NCBI GenBank assembly: GCA_019359285.1
Contig: JAHHHQ010000052.1
Span: 62,001-126,000 of the forward strand
DNA: 64,000 nucleotides
DNA from: Nodosilinea sp. WJT8-NPBG4
GTDB taxonomy: Bacteria; Cyanobacteriota; Cyanobacteriia; Phormidesmidales; Phormidesmidaceae
Direction: 5' to 3'
Positions 8,998 to 18,358 of the stretch are shown here, piece after piece; position 1 is the first letter of the stretch, and every line of letters begins with the position of its first letter. A program made the position numbers and the translations under genes. The notes beneath the pieces were generated by a model. The model did not search any database and was not told where the DNA came from. It saw only the letters and a list, made by a program, of their open reading frames with translations.

Positions 8998-11900
8998 GGC
9001 TGCACCTCTGCCCCTAGGACCACCTGGGGCAGGGTGAAGTAGAAGGTGGCCCCCTGCTCGACGGCAGATTCGGCCCAGACCCGCCCGCCCTGGCGGTGAA
9101 TCGCTCGCTGCACCGTCGCCAGGCCAATGCCGGTGCCCGGAAACTCATCGGTGTTGTGCAGGCGCTGAAACACGCCAAACAGCTTGTCGGCATAGGCCAT
9201 GTCAAACCCGGCGCCGTTGTCGCGCAGATAGTAGACGGGCTCACCCCGCTGCTTTTCGAGCCCAAACTCAATGCGGGCGCCAGGCTGGTGGGCCGTAAAT
9301 TTCCAGGCGTTTTGCACCAGGTTGGCGATCGCCACCCGCATCAGCGTTGGGTCGGCGGCAGCGATGAGCGCGGGGGCGATGGTGATGGTGACGGTGCGAT
9401 CGCCATCGACCCTTTGCAGCTCATCGATCTGCTCCTTTACCAGGGCGCTGAGGTTAACAGACACGTAGGTCATAGCCTGGCGCGATACCCGCGACAGCCG
9501 CAGCAGGTCGTCAATTAGCTGCCCCATGCGGCCGACATTGTGACGAATGCGGTTGAAATAATCTCGCCCTTCGTCACCAAACTGCTCGCCGTAGTCTTCG
9601 ACCAGGGCGCGGCTAAACCCGTCGATCGCCCGCAGCGGAGCGCGCAAATCGTGGGAAACCGAGTAGGCAAACGCCTCTAGCTCGCGGTTTGAGGCTTCGA
9701 GCTGAGCGGTAGTGCGCAGCAGGTGCTGCTCAGCTTGCTTGGCCTCGGTAATGTCGGCGTTGGTCCCAATCATGCGCACGGGTCTGCCGTCGGGGTCGTG
9801 CTGGGTTACGGCAGTGGCTCTGATCCAGCGGAGTTCGCCGTTGCCTCGGTCAATGCGAAACTCAAGGGTGGGTGGGGAATTGCCCTCAAGGATACGGGCA
9901 AAGTGGGCATCGATCGAATCCCTATCTTCGCCATAAATGCGGTGACGCCAATCTTGAAGGGTCAGCCCCGGCTCTCTAGGGGCAAGGCTGTACATGGCAT
10001 ACATGCGCTGATCCCAGTTGACCTGTTCAGTCATCAGATTCAGCTCCCAACTGCCCAATTTGCTCGACTCTAGGGCCAAGGACAGCCGTAGGGACAGCTC
10101 TTGCAGTTGGGTCTCTGCCCGCTTCTTCTCAGTAATGTCGTAGTTGATGCCTACCATGCTCAGGGGCTGCCCCTCGGGGGTGCGATAGACCAATGCGCTG
10201 GCCTTAATCCAACGCAATTCGCCGTCACGGCGACAGATGCGAAACTCACCGTCATAGGGAGCACCGGTTTCGAGGGCGGTCTGGAGGGCCGCTTCTGCAG
10301 ATTGCAGATCGTCGCTGTGAACCCGATTACGCCAGTCTTGGTAAGTGGTAGGGCGTCCCTCATCAAAGTCATATAGCTCGATTAGGCGCTGATCCCAGTT
10401 GATGGCATTGGTGACGACATTCCAGTCCCAACAGCCAAAGCTTCCCGATTCTAGGGCTAGAGTTAACCGGGCTGAGAGGTCCTCAAGCTCAACGGCGGCC
10501 TGTCTTTGGTCGGTAATGTCATAGTTAATGCCGACGATGCTCACGGGGCGACCGTAGGCATCTCGCTGGGCCAGGGCGCTAGAGCGAATCCAGCCGAGGC
10601 TGCCGTCGCCCCGCCAGACGCGAAACTCCACGTCATAGGGGCTGTTGTTGTCAATGAGAGCCTGGTTAGCTGCTTCAACCCACTCAATATCGTCGGCATA
10701 GACCTGAGCCCGCCAGTCTTGGTAGGTGGTCTGCTGCCCCAGGCGAGCAAAGCCATATAGGTCAACCAGGCACTGATCCCAGGTTACTTCGTCAGTACTT
10801 AAGACCCTCTCCCAGGTGCCAATGCCTGCCGATTCAAGGGCAAGGGAGAGGCGCAGCGATAGGTTTTGCATATCAGCGTTGTGCTGCTTGCGATCGCTAA
10901 TGTCTTGCACGGTGCCCGTCAGGTGGGTGAGCTGGCCAGCGTCATCAACCAGGGCCTCGCCCTTGACGTGAATGTAGCCCTGGCTGCCATCGGCGCGCAC
11001 GATGCGAAATTCGTTGTCGTAGGGCTGGTGGGTTGTCAGGGTTGCCACCACGGTCTGGTGGTGGCGGGTTTGATCGTCTGGATAAAAAAAGCTTTGCAAC
11101 GCCTCAAAACTGGGTGGTTTGGTTCCCACTTCTAGGCCAAAAATGCGATAGACCTGCTCTGACCAGGTGATGCGATCGGTGGTCATTTCAAATTCCCAGC
11201 TGCCCAGATTGCCGATGCGCTGGGCTTCTTGGAGGTGAACCTGATTTTTTCTCAGCTGCGCTTCGGTCTGCTTTAGATGGGTGATATCGACGTGGCAGCC
11301 CACCATTTGTAGGGGGTGACCGGCGTCATCCCAGGCGATCACTTGGCCAGCACAGAGCATCCAGACAATAGAACCGTCTTTGTGGCGATAGCGCACTTCG
11401 TTGTAGTAAGGCACCTCGCCGTGGCTCTGAATATGTTGATTGAAGCTGTTGAGAGTGGGGGGCAAATCCTCGGGCAAAATCAGGGTTTGCCAGGTGTTGA
11501 TGGCGTCAGACAATTCGTGGTCGGCGTAGCCAAACATCCGCTTGAGGCTAGGGCTCATGTAGACGGTGTTGGCGACAAAATCAATATCCCAATAGCCTGC
11601 CAAAATTGATTCTAAGATGAGTTCTACCAGCGTTAGCTCGTGGCGCAGCTGCTCGGTTTTTTGGCGGCTGAAGGCGGCGGCTTTGCGATCGTTGATGTCT
11701 GTAAAGTAGACCGTGGTGCCGTTGCTGTCAGGGTAGAGACGCATCTCAAACCAGGTGTCTAAAGGCGGAAAGTAGTATTCCAAAAACTCGGGCTGCTGCT
11801 GCTCAATGACGCGGTGGTAGACTTCGTAAATGGGGGTTTCCACCGCCTCGGGAAATTCGTCCCAGACGTGGTTACCGAGGATTTGCAGCGCCGATCGCCT

Positions 11901-12911
11901 CAGGATTTGCTCACCGCTGGGGTTGAGGTACACGCAACGCGAATCGCGGTCAAAAGCGATAATGCCGTCGTTGATGCGGTCAAACACGCGGGCCAATCTG
12001 TCTCGCGCCGCCGTGGCATCGCGCTGGGCCGTCTGGGCGGCGGTGAGCAGCCGCTGCTGGGTTTGCTGGGCCACCACGCGATCGCTGATATCGCGCGAAA
12101 TACACAGCAGCGACTCGATCTGGCCTTGATCAGACCACTCAGGGGCGATCGCCATCTCAAAGTACCGCTGCCCAACCAAAGTTGGGGTAGAAAATTCAAT
12201 CACCTGTTTCTCTCCGGTCGCCAGCACCACGGCCGCCGCTGCTTCCCAGTCGTTGACCATGGCGTCGTCGAGACCAAGCTCGCGACAGGTTTTGCCTAAA
12301 CAGACGGCCACATCAATGCCCAAAATTTTGGCTAGCGCTGGGCTGACGTAGAGATGGCGCAGGTTGCGATCAAACCGCTCAATAATATCGGGGGAGTTTT
12401 CGACCAGATTTTGGTAGTGCTGAAGAGCTTTATCTGGGGTATCGGCGATCGCTTGCTGCGCCCCTAGGCCAACTTTTCCCAGCTTGGCCCAGAGGGCCTC
12501 AGAGGTGAAGTCTGATGCAAAGAGATAGTCAGCGGCTCCAAGCTTCATCGCCTCCAGGGCGGCGCGCTCCTGCCCAGGTCCAACCAGCACGATCACGGGC
12601 AGAGGGCGCTGCTGGCATTCGCTCAGGGTGCTCAAAAATGCTAGCCCGCTGCCTTCGGCCCAGGCCAAGTCCAAAACAGCCCAGTCTGCCCTGCCCGTGA
12701 ACCATAAATCCAGGGCTTGGGAGAGCGCAGCGGCCTCGATCAGGGTATGGGCAGGCGGGGCGATCGCAGCGGGCGGGTTGAACCGGGTGCGATCAGCTCC
12801 ATCCGCAACCAGCAGCAGCAAGCTCACTTGATCACGCGGCGGCACTTGGTGCAAAGGGCCTTCTGTCATTGGGTTTCGAGATCGAAGCTGGGCCATAGCA
12901 CAACGCCACAT
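8994..12911 (-). CDS. Multi-PAS sensor histidine kinase
   Basis: A 1305-residue kinase. Residues 25-150 look like a degenerate receiver (an Asp in WAVLDLAW but no clear conserved Lys). Then come about seven PAS/PAC domains starting near residues 165, 312, 434, 565, 694, 820 and 947. The last three are alike (LALESxxxGxWE, TYQDWR, WIRxxA) and spaced about 127 residues apart, suggesting internal duplication. A HisKA domain follows with the phospho-His in FAYSVSHDLRAPLRAIDGF (about 1087), then HATPase with N-box NLVQNAWKFT, RDNGAGFD and GTGIGLATV. There are no membrane helices, so it should be soluble. Start ATG 12911; an internal Met six codons in is also possible. First gene of the operon. The signal is unknown. 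Confidence 0.93.
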   Translation of the reverse strand: MWRCAMAQLRSRNPMTEGPLHQVPPRDQVSLLLLVADGADRTRFNPPAAIAPPAHTLIEAAALSQALDLWFTGRADWAVLDLAWAEGSGLAFLSTLSECQQRPLPVIVLVGPGQERAALEAMKLGAADYLFASDFTSEALWAKLGKVGLGAQQAIADTPDKALQHYQNLVENSPDIIERFDRNLRHLYVSPALAKILGIDVAVCLGKTCRELGLDDAMVNDWEAAAAVVLATGEKQVIEFSTPTLVGQRYFEMAIAPEWSDQGQIESLLCISRDISDRVVAQQTQQRLLTAAQTAQRDATAARDRLARVFDRINDGIIAFDRDSRCVYLNPSGEQILRRSALQILGNHVWDEFPEAVETPIYEVYHRVIEQQQPEFLEYYFPPLDTWFEMRLYPDSNGTTVYFTDINDRKAAAFSRQKTEQLRHELTLVELILESILAGYWDIDFVANTVYMSPSLKRMFGYADHELSDAINTWQTLILPEDLPPTLNSFNQHIQSHGEVPYYNEVRYRHKDGSIVWMLCAGQVIAWDDAGHPLQMVGCHVDITHLKQTEAQLRKNQVHLQEAQRIGNLGSWEFEMTTDRITWSEQVYRIFGLEVGTKPPSFEALQSFFYPDDQTRHHQTVVATLTTHQPYDNEFRIVRADGSQGYIHVKGEALVDDAGQLTHLTGTVQDISDRKQHNADMQNLSLRLSLALESAGIGTWERVLSTDEVTWDQCLVDLYGFARLGQQTTYQDWRAQVYADDIEWVEAANQALIDNNSPYDVEFRVWRGDGSLGWIRSSALAQRDAYGRPVSIVGINYDITDQRQAAVELEDLSARLTLALESGSFGCWDWNVVTNAINWDQRLIELYDFDEGRPTTYQDWRNRVHSDDLQSAEAALQTALETGAPYDGEFRICRRDGELRWIKASALVYRTPEGQPLSMVGINYDITEKKRAETQLQELSLRLSLALESSKLGSWELNLMTEQVNWDQRMYAMYSLAPREPGLTLQDWRHRIYGEDRDSIDAHFARILEGNSPPTLEFRIDRGNGELRWIRATAVTQHDPDGRPVRMIGTNADITEAKQAEQHLLRTTAQLEASNRELEAFAYSVSHDLRAPLRAIDGFSRALVEDYGEQFGDEGRDYFNRIRHNVGRMGQLIDDLLRLSRVSRQAMTYVSVNLSALVKEQIDELQRVDGDRTVTITIAPALIAAADPTLMRVAIANLVQNAWKFTAHQPGARIEFGLEKQRGEPVYYLRDNGAGFDMAYADKLFGVFQRLHNTDEFPGTGIGLATVQRAIHRQGGRVWAESAVEQGATFYFTLPQVVLGAEVQP

Positions 12912-12968
12912 CAGAGTAGAGGAACAATCAACCCTGGGGGTGACGATCTACTGTTTAGACTACCCCGA

Positions 12969-14516
12969 CTATCCTGGCTGGCCCAGAGTAGTCACATAAA
13001 TCACCGCTTCGTCGGGCGGAATACCCAGCACCTCATTGACCTGGTCGTCAAAAAAGCCACCAATGCCGCTTACCCCTAGCCCCAGCCGGACGGCCGCCAG
13101 ATTTAGCCGCTGGCCCAGGTGCCCGGCATCGAGGTGCAGGTAGCGGTAGACGCGATCGCCATAGGCTGCCACCGCTCCCGCCAGGTCGGCGGTGTGAAAC
13201 ACCACGGCGGCAGCATCGCGGCCCAGCTCTTGCCCCAGACAGAGGTAGTGCAGCTCGCGGCGAAAGTTTTTAAAGCGCACCTGGCGCAGCTCTTCGCTGC
13301 GGGGGGCGTAGTAGTAGCAGCCGTCGTCAAGCCCCTCGACTCCGCAGGCCACTACAAAGGTGTGCACCAGGGTGCGATCGCAATAGTCGGGGTCGGGGTC
13401 AAACCCCTGGTTGCAATAATGGTGGGGCTGGTAGGTAAAGTCGAGCAATAGCCTCAGCGCCTCCAGGGAAATCGAGCCGCCGGTGTAGCGCCGGGTCGAT
13501 CGCCGCTTAAATACTGTTATCTCTAGCTCTTCTAGATGGGACCCCCAGGCGATCGAGGCGGTGGTAGTGGGCACCCGCAACCCAAAGGGCAGGTTGTACT
13601 TATCTTCGAGGGTGTCGGCTGGCTGGGGGGTGTCGCCCGTGGGGCGCATCGCCCACGGGGGCACATCGGCGGTAGGGGCTATGGCGGTCGCCTGGTGAAA
13701 GTAACTCAGCAGTTCTCCATCGGGCACCGATGGGAATTGGGTCTGGGGCGACGTGGCAAAGGCCACCTGGGCACAGGGCAAGTTTTGCTCCACCATCAGC
13801 AGGTCGGCCAGGGGCAGCACCGCCAATGCCCCCTCCTGGGTAGCGTCGATGTAAAGCAGCTCAGCCATGGCCTGGTCAGCAAAGCTGGCCACCAGGTGGG
13901 GGCGATAGTCAACCAGGGCGCAAGCCAGCTCCAGATTGCCTAAGAGATGGCCCACATCGAGGCAAATGCGGCGGTAGGCTCGGTCTTGGTAGCGCCAAGC
14001 GGAGCGATAAAATACCCCCGTCACTACCAGAGCCAAATGCGTTGACTCCAGTGCTGGGTGCCAAAAGCAGGCCCGCTGTAGATTCTGCCAGCCGTGATCA
14101 TCCCAGTAGCGCCAGAGGCTGTGGCTGCGGGCCTGGTAGTTGTAGAGCCCCGCTGGCAACAGCCGGGTACCGCGCGAAATAATATAGATCTCCGCCGGAT
14201 ACAGTCCCCCCGCCGAGGGGGCCGATCGCAGATAAAAGGTCTGCCCCGTGGCAGTCGGGAACTTGGCCGTTAGCCCGTAGGCATTGATCAGCAGCCGCGA
14301 TAACCGCGTCCAGTCTACCCGCTCGCTGTCTGGCTCCGGCGGGTTGCTTTCGTCTATATAGGGTTTGAGGTCAATCTCGGTCCCCACCCGGTAAGTCTTA
14401 AAGGGAGTGGGCTGACGGCTGTAGTCGAGGGGCTGTGCCTTCGACTTGATGGTGTCAGGGTCGTACTTAGTACGGCTGTGGTAGTGCTGGGCGATGGAAA
14501 CCAGAGCGTCGGGCAT
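12969..14516 (-). CDS. SagB-type tandem nitroreductase-fold dehydrogenase
   Basis: About 515 residues with two nitroreductase-like domains (about 65-240 and 325-510). Typical family segments are seen: RSAPSAGGLYPAEIYI in the first half, RRSTRRYTGGSISLEALRLLL and LGLGVSGIGGFFDDQVNEVLGI in the second. SagB-type enzymes are FMN-dependent and in toxin clusters oxidise azolines. Here there is no cyclodehydratase, precursor peptide or radical enzyme nearby, so the substrate is unknown. I chose ATG 14516 (MPDALVSIAQHYHSRTKYDP) because family members begin near HYHSRTK. An upstream frame adds 13 unlikely residues. Confidence 0.88.
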   Translation of the reverse strand: MPDALVSIAQHYHSRTKYDPDTIKSKAQPLDYSRQPTPFKTYRVGTEIDLKPYIDESNPPEPDSERVDWTRLSRLLINAYGLTAKFPTATGQTFYLRSAPSAGGLYPAEIYIISRGTRLLPAGLYNYQARSHSLWRYWDDHGWQNLQRACFWHPALESTHLALVVTGVFYRSAWRYQDRAYRRICLDVGHLLGNLELACALVDYRPHLVASFADQAMAELLYIDATQEGALAVLPLADLLMVEQNLPCAQVAFATSPQTQFPSVPDGELLSYFHQATAIAPTADVPPWAMRPTGDTPQPADTLEDKYNLPFGLRVPTTTASIAWGSHLEELEITVFKRRSTRRYTGGSISLEALRLLLDFTYQPHHYCNQGFDPDPDYCDRTLVHTFVVACGVEGLDDGCYYYAPRSEELRQVRFKNFRRELHYLCLGQELGRDAAAVVFHTADLAGAVAAYGDRVYRYLHLDAGHLGQRLNLAAVRLGLGVSGIGGFFDDQVNEVLGIPPDEAVIYVTTLGQPG

Positions 14517-14873
14517 GGCCGGAGGGGAGGGTGCGATGATCAAAGGCCAACCCAAAGGGCCATCGCGGGCCGCGCCGGGCGGGTGTGATCAGTGTAGCCT
14601 ACAGCAAAAGCATGGGGAGCGTTCCCCTGCCAGCTCTTCCGGCCGAGCGCCTGCCTGCGGGTAGCGGATGCATGGCCTGGTGCTGATGATTGCGTGAATA
14701 GGCCTCCTGGGGGAAAGATTAAAGGGCCAGACTGGCTCTCGATTGATCGTGGCATCAAAAACCTGAAGAGAAGCTTAACGTGCTCATGTTACGAAACGTA
14801 AACGATTACATTAGCAATTGACGTTTAGTTGAGCACAAATACTCAGGTTTGCGGCCTGATTTCAGCAACAGCG
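14517..14873. other. Intergenic region upstream of two divergent genes
   Basis: Divergent spacer of about 360 bp. It contains a short inverted repeat TTACG-AAA-CGTAA (14789-14801), about 70 bp before the pentapeptide-repeat gene, and AT-rich sequence after it that may hold the promoter. A 72-codon minus-strand frame overlapping the SagB-type gene's 5' end has no support. Nothing else is recognisable. Confidence 0.4.
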
Positions 14874-15377
14874 ATGGATCGGATTACAAAAGATGCCCTG
14901 CTGGCGGCATATCAAAACGGTCAGCGATGCTTTGCGGCGATTGATTTGACCGGGGCTGAATTGTTCGAGGTAGATTTGCGTCAGATCGATTTGCAGGGTA
15001 GCTGCCTAGACGAGAGCTACATTCCCTACAGCAACCTCAGCGGCGCGAAGCTGGGGGGCGCAAGCCTGGTAAAAGCCCATTTGGGCGACGTCAACCTCTA
15101 CGGGGCCGACCTGCAAGCCGCCCTGCTGACCGGGGCTGACCTAGGTCGAGCCGATCTGCGCGGGGCCAACCTGCATGAAGCCAACCTGGAAGGAGCTAAC
15201 CTCAGCGGGGCCGATCTGCGCGGGGCCAACCTCAGCACCGCCAACCTAGAGGGGGCCAGTCTCAGCGGGGCCAACCTTAGCCGGTGCAACCTGTTTCGGG
15301 CGACGGGGGCCGACCTGGTCGAAAGCCACCGCGACGGCACGACGATTTTGCCCAGCGGCTACAACTATGGCCGTTAG
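14874..15377 (+). CDS. Pentapeptide-repeat protein
   Basis: 167 residues made mostly of A(D/N)LxG-type pentapeptides from about residue 25 to 150 (for example GADLRGANLHEANLEGANLS), which fold as a right-handed quadrilateral beta-helix. The N-terminal 20 residues (MDRITKDALLAAYQNGQRC) form a helix cap common in cyanobacterial members. No signal peptide, so probably cytoplasmic. ATG 14874 fits better than the TTG 15 codons upstream. Function cannot be read from this family. Confidence 0.88.
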   Translation: MDRITKDALLAAYQNGQRCFAAIDLTGAELFEVDLRQIDLQGSCLDESYIPYSNLSGAKLGGASLVKAHLGDVNLYGADLQAALLTGADLGRADLRGANLHEANLEGANLSGADLRGANLSTANLEGASLSGANLSRCNLFRATGADLVESHRDGTTILPSGYNYGR

Positions 15378-15482
15378 AAAGGCCACTAAAGGCCGGTCCC
15401 CCCCCAGCCAAATGTTGCTGACCCCTGCCCTAACCCTTTGAAGTATCAGGTATCCTAGTCCTATTCCATTAGGACAGTCCTG

Positions 15483-18356
15483 ATGAGGCAGCCCATGCGT
15501 TCCCTGGCCGATGTTCCCCGACCCCTATTGCTGCTGGCGCTGATGTTGATTGGCGGCGGGGTGGTGCGGCCTGCGATGGCGCAAGATTCTCAACAGGCCG
15601 AGCCTCAACTCGTTGCCCAAGCCTCAGAACCGGTGCTGCTGGCCCAGGCGGCAACCACCGCCGAGCTAGAGCGGCTGAGCACCGAGGCCGATCTGGCTTT
15701 TCGCCGCGCCACCACTCTATTCTTTGTCATGTTGGGCACCCTGCTGCTGCTGCTCAGCGTTGGCGTAGTGATGCTGTGGCTAATGCGGCGATCGGTAATT
15801 CAAGAAGTCTCCGTTGTCGTGCGCAACCAGATCAACGACATCACCGATTTAGAGACCAAGATTCAAACCGCTACCCGCGACCTCGACTACATTCTGGCCC
15901 AGGCGAAAGAGCGGGCTTCTGAATTAGACAGCCGCACCGATCGCTTCCAAGAAGAGGCGGTGACTAAAAAACAGGTGCTCAACCGGCTGGTGGATGACCT
16001 GGCGGAATTCAAGGCGCGCACGATCAACGACTGGCAGTCAACCCTAAGCGATTTGCAGGTGAAGCTAGAGTCAACTGAGGCCAACTTTGTCGGTCACCTG
16101 ACCGGGCTGCGGGCGACCGCCGATGACGAGATCACCACCCTGCGCAAAGATACCCAGCTCCAGCGCGACGTGGTATTTCGCACTCTGGAAGAAAATCAGA
16201 CCGGCTTTTTGCGCGACGTGAACCGATTGCGCAGCGATGTGGAAGTGCATCAGGATGCGGTGCTGCAAAAGATCGGCAACGCCGAAACCAGCTTTGCCGA
16301 CCAGATGGGCACGATGACCCTAGCCATGCAGGAAGAGCGCGATCGCGTCATGGTAGCCCTGGCCGACCTGCGCCAGCAGCTTACGACCCAGGCCAGCGAC
16401 CAGGTCGAGCGCCAGACCGCCACGATTGCCGAGGCTTTAGAGGCGCTGCGCCAGGGCAGTCTCACCCGTCTGCAAACTCAGACCGACGAGATCAGCCGCC
16501 AGCTAGGCGAGCTGCAGGTCAGTGCCCTGGGCGAGCGCGACCTAGCGTTGCAAACCATTCAGCGCTCCATCGATGAATTTACCCAGCGGTTTGCCAACCT
16601 GCGCAGCGAAGTAGACGGTCAGCGCAGCCGCATCTTAGCCGATCTGCGCCGCCAGGCCGACGAGTTTTTGGCCCAGTTTAGCGGCCTGAAAATTGATATT
16701 CAGAAGCAGCAGGACATGCTGCTGGGCGACTTGCGTCGGGCGGCGGATGAGGCCCTGGAGCGCTTTACGGCTACTCGCGCCGAGGTGGATGCTCGCCAGC
16801 AAAACACCCTCGACGACTTTCAGCGCACGGCCCAAACGTTGCAGGGTCAGCTCAGCCAGATGGCCACCGAGGCCGAAATTCAGCGATCGACCCTGCTAGC
16901 CGATGTGGAGGGCACCGCCAACGCCTTTCGCCAGCAGGTGCGGGTGCTGCAAGAGGCAGCGGGCGAGCAGCAGCTCCAGGTGCTCGATGGTCTGCGGGCC
17001 ATGGAAGCGGCCTTTACTGAGCAGCTCAATCAGGTGCGCGGCACCATCTTTACCCGCCGCGATCGCGTCCTCGACAAAATCGACACCTTTGATGCCCGTC
17101 TCAGCGAAGATTTGGCCACCCTAGGCAGCAATACCGCCGAGCGCGAGGCGGCAGCCCGCACCCAGCTCGACGGGCTAATAGCCGAAATGGCGGAGCGCTT
17201 TGCCCGGCTGGAGGCTGATATTGAGGCCGGGCGAGAGGTCACCCTGGGCCGCCTGGGGGATTTACAGCAGAGCTACCGGGTGCGGCTGGAGGCCATCCAG
17301 GCCGAGGCCCAGCACCAGAAAGACGACATTATGCGCCGCCTGGGCGAGGTGTCGCCCCAGTACTTGGCCGACTCGTTTATGAGCAAGGCGCGGCAGCAGT
17401 TCACTACCCTCACCGACAAACTCACCCGGCTGGAAACCAACCGGCCCCAGCTGTTTCTCACCGCCGATGAATATATTGGCCGGGGCGATCGCTACCTAGC
17501 TGACGGCGACTATGCCCTGGCGGTGGCCGAGTACGACAAAGCCCTCGACATTCAGCCGGTCAACACCCAGGTGTGGCTCAACCGAGCCACGGCCCAGCAG
17601 GCGCTAGAGCAGCTAGAGGGGGCGATCGATTCTCTTGACCACGCCCTAGAGCTAGAGCCTAAGCACACGGTCGCCTTGATGCAGAAAGGCCTGATCCTCC
17701 GCGAGCTGCGCCGCCACGAAGACGCCCTAACGGTGTTTGACCAGCTCACCGAAATCACCCCCGACGACGCTAAGGCCTGGCTCAACCGAGGCATGGTCCT
17801 CAGCCGCCTCAAGCGGCGCGAAGATGCGATCGCCGCCTTTGATAAAGCCCTAGAGATTCACCCCGAATACCATGAGGCCTGGGTCAACCGGGGTGTGTCC
17901 TACGGCATTTTGCAGCAGCACGAGGAGGCGTTTAACTCCTTTGACAAGGCGGTGGAATACCAGGCCAACGATGCGATCGCCTGGCTCAACCGGGGCCTCT
18001 CGCTGATTGAGCTAGAGCGCTACGACGACGCCCTGGGTAGCTTTGACAAAGCTACCCGCTTTAACCCCGATGCCCCCAAGGGTTGGGACAACCGGGGTCT
18101 AGCGCTGGTGAAGCTGGGTCGCGACGAGGATGCGATCAAGAGCTTTGACCGGGCGATCGCTCTCGACCCCGACTACCCCAAAGCCCATTACCACAAGGCC
18201 CTCTGCTACGCTCTCCAGCGCCAGTTCGACAACGCCATGGAAGCGCTACAACAGGCGGTGCGCCTTGACCCCGACTACCGCGAAGAAGCCCGCACCGAGC
18301 CCGCCTTTGACGAACTCTGGAGCGACAACTGGTTCCGCGAACTGGTGGAAAACTAA
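15483..18356 (+). CDS. Membrane-anchored coiled-coil protein with C-terminal TPRs
   Basis: 957 residues. A signal peptide (hydrophobic 14-30, likely cut after AMA at about 33) is followed by a second hydrophobic helix at about 79-102 and an Arg pair. Residues 105-640 are a long amphipathic coiled coil (many Q, E, R; repeated QRDxxLxxLR-type words). Residues 655-940 hold about eight TPR units with the usual W-LNRG-L--L-R--DAI--FDKAL pattern. The C-terminus (EPAFDELWSDNWFRELV) is common to cyanobacterial TPR proteins. Likely an envelope-tethered scaffold; no partner is shown by the neighbours. It converges with the desaturase gene, whose stop is 3 bp away. Confidence 0.88.
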   Translation: MRQPMRSLADVPRPLLLLALMLIGGGVVRPAMAQDSQQAEPQLVAQASEPVLLAQAATTAELERLSTEADLAFRRATTLFFVMLGTLLLLLSVGVVMLWLMRRSVIQEVSVVVRNQINDITDLETKIQTATRDLDYILAQAKERASELDSRTDRFQEEAVTKKQVLNRLVDDLAEFKARTINDWQSTLSDLQVKLESTEANFVGHLTGLRATADDEITTLRKDTQLQRDVVFRTLEENQTGFLRDVNRLRSDVEVHQDAVLQKIGNAETSFADQMGTMTLAMQEERDRVMVALADLRQQLTTQASDQVERQTATIAEALEALRQGSLTRLQTQTDEISRQLGELQVSALGERDLALQTIQRSIDEFTQRFANLRSEVDGQRSRILADLRRQADEFLAQFSGLKIDIQKQQDMLLGDLRRAADEALERFTATRAEVDARQQNTLDDFQRTAQTLQGQLSQMATEAEIQRSTLLADVEGTANAFRQQVRVLQEAAGEQQLQVLDGLRAMEAAFTEQLNQVRGTIFTRRDRVLDKIDTFDARLSEDLATLGSNTAEREAAARTQLDGLIAEMAERFARLEADIEAGREVTLGRLGDLQQSYRVRLEAIQAEAQHQKDDIMRRLGEVSPQYLADSFMSKARQQFTTLTDKLTRLETNRPQLFLTADEYIGRGDRYLADGDYALAVAEYDKALDIQPVNTQVWLNRATAQQALEQLEGAIDSLDHALELEPKHTVALMQKGLILRELRRHEDALTVFDQLTEITPDDAKAWLNRGMVLSRLKRREDAIAAFDKALEIHPEYHEAWVNRGVSYGILQQHEEAFNSFDKAVEYQANDAIAWLNRGLSLIELERYDDALGSFDKATRFNPDAPKGWDNRGLALVKLGRDEDAIKSFDRAIALDPDYPKAHYHKALCYALQRQFDNAMEALQQAVRLDPDYREEARTEPAFDELWSDNWFRELVEN

Positions 18357-18358
18357 AC

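Noticed and set aside
14540..14758. 72-codon minus-strand frame upstream of the SagB-type gene
   Set aside because: Overlaps the upstream extension of the SagB-type frame, no ribosome site and a composition unlike a folded protein.
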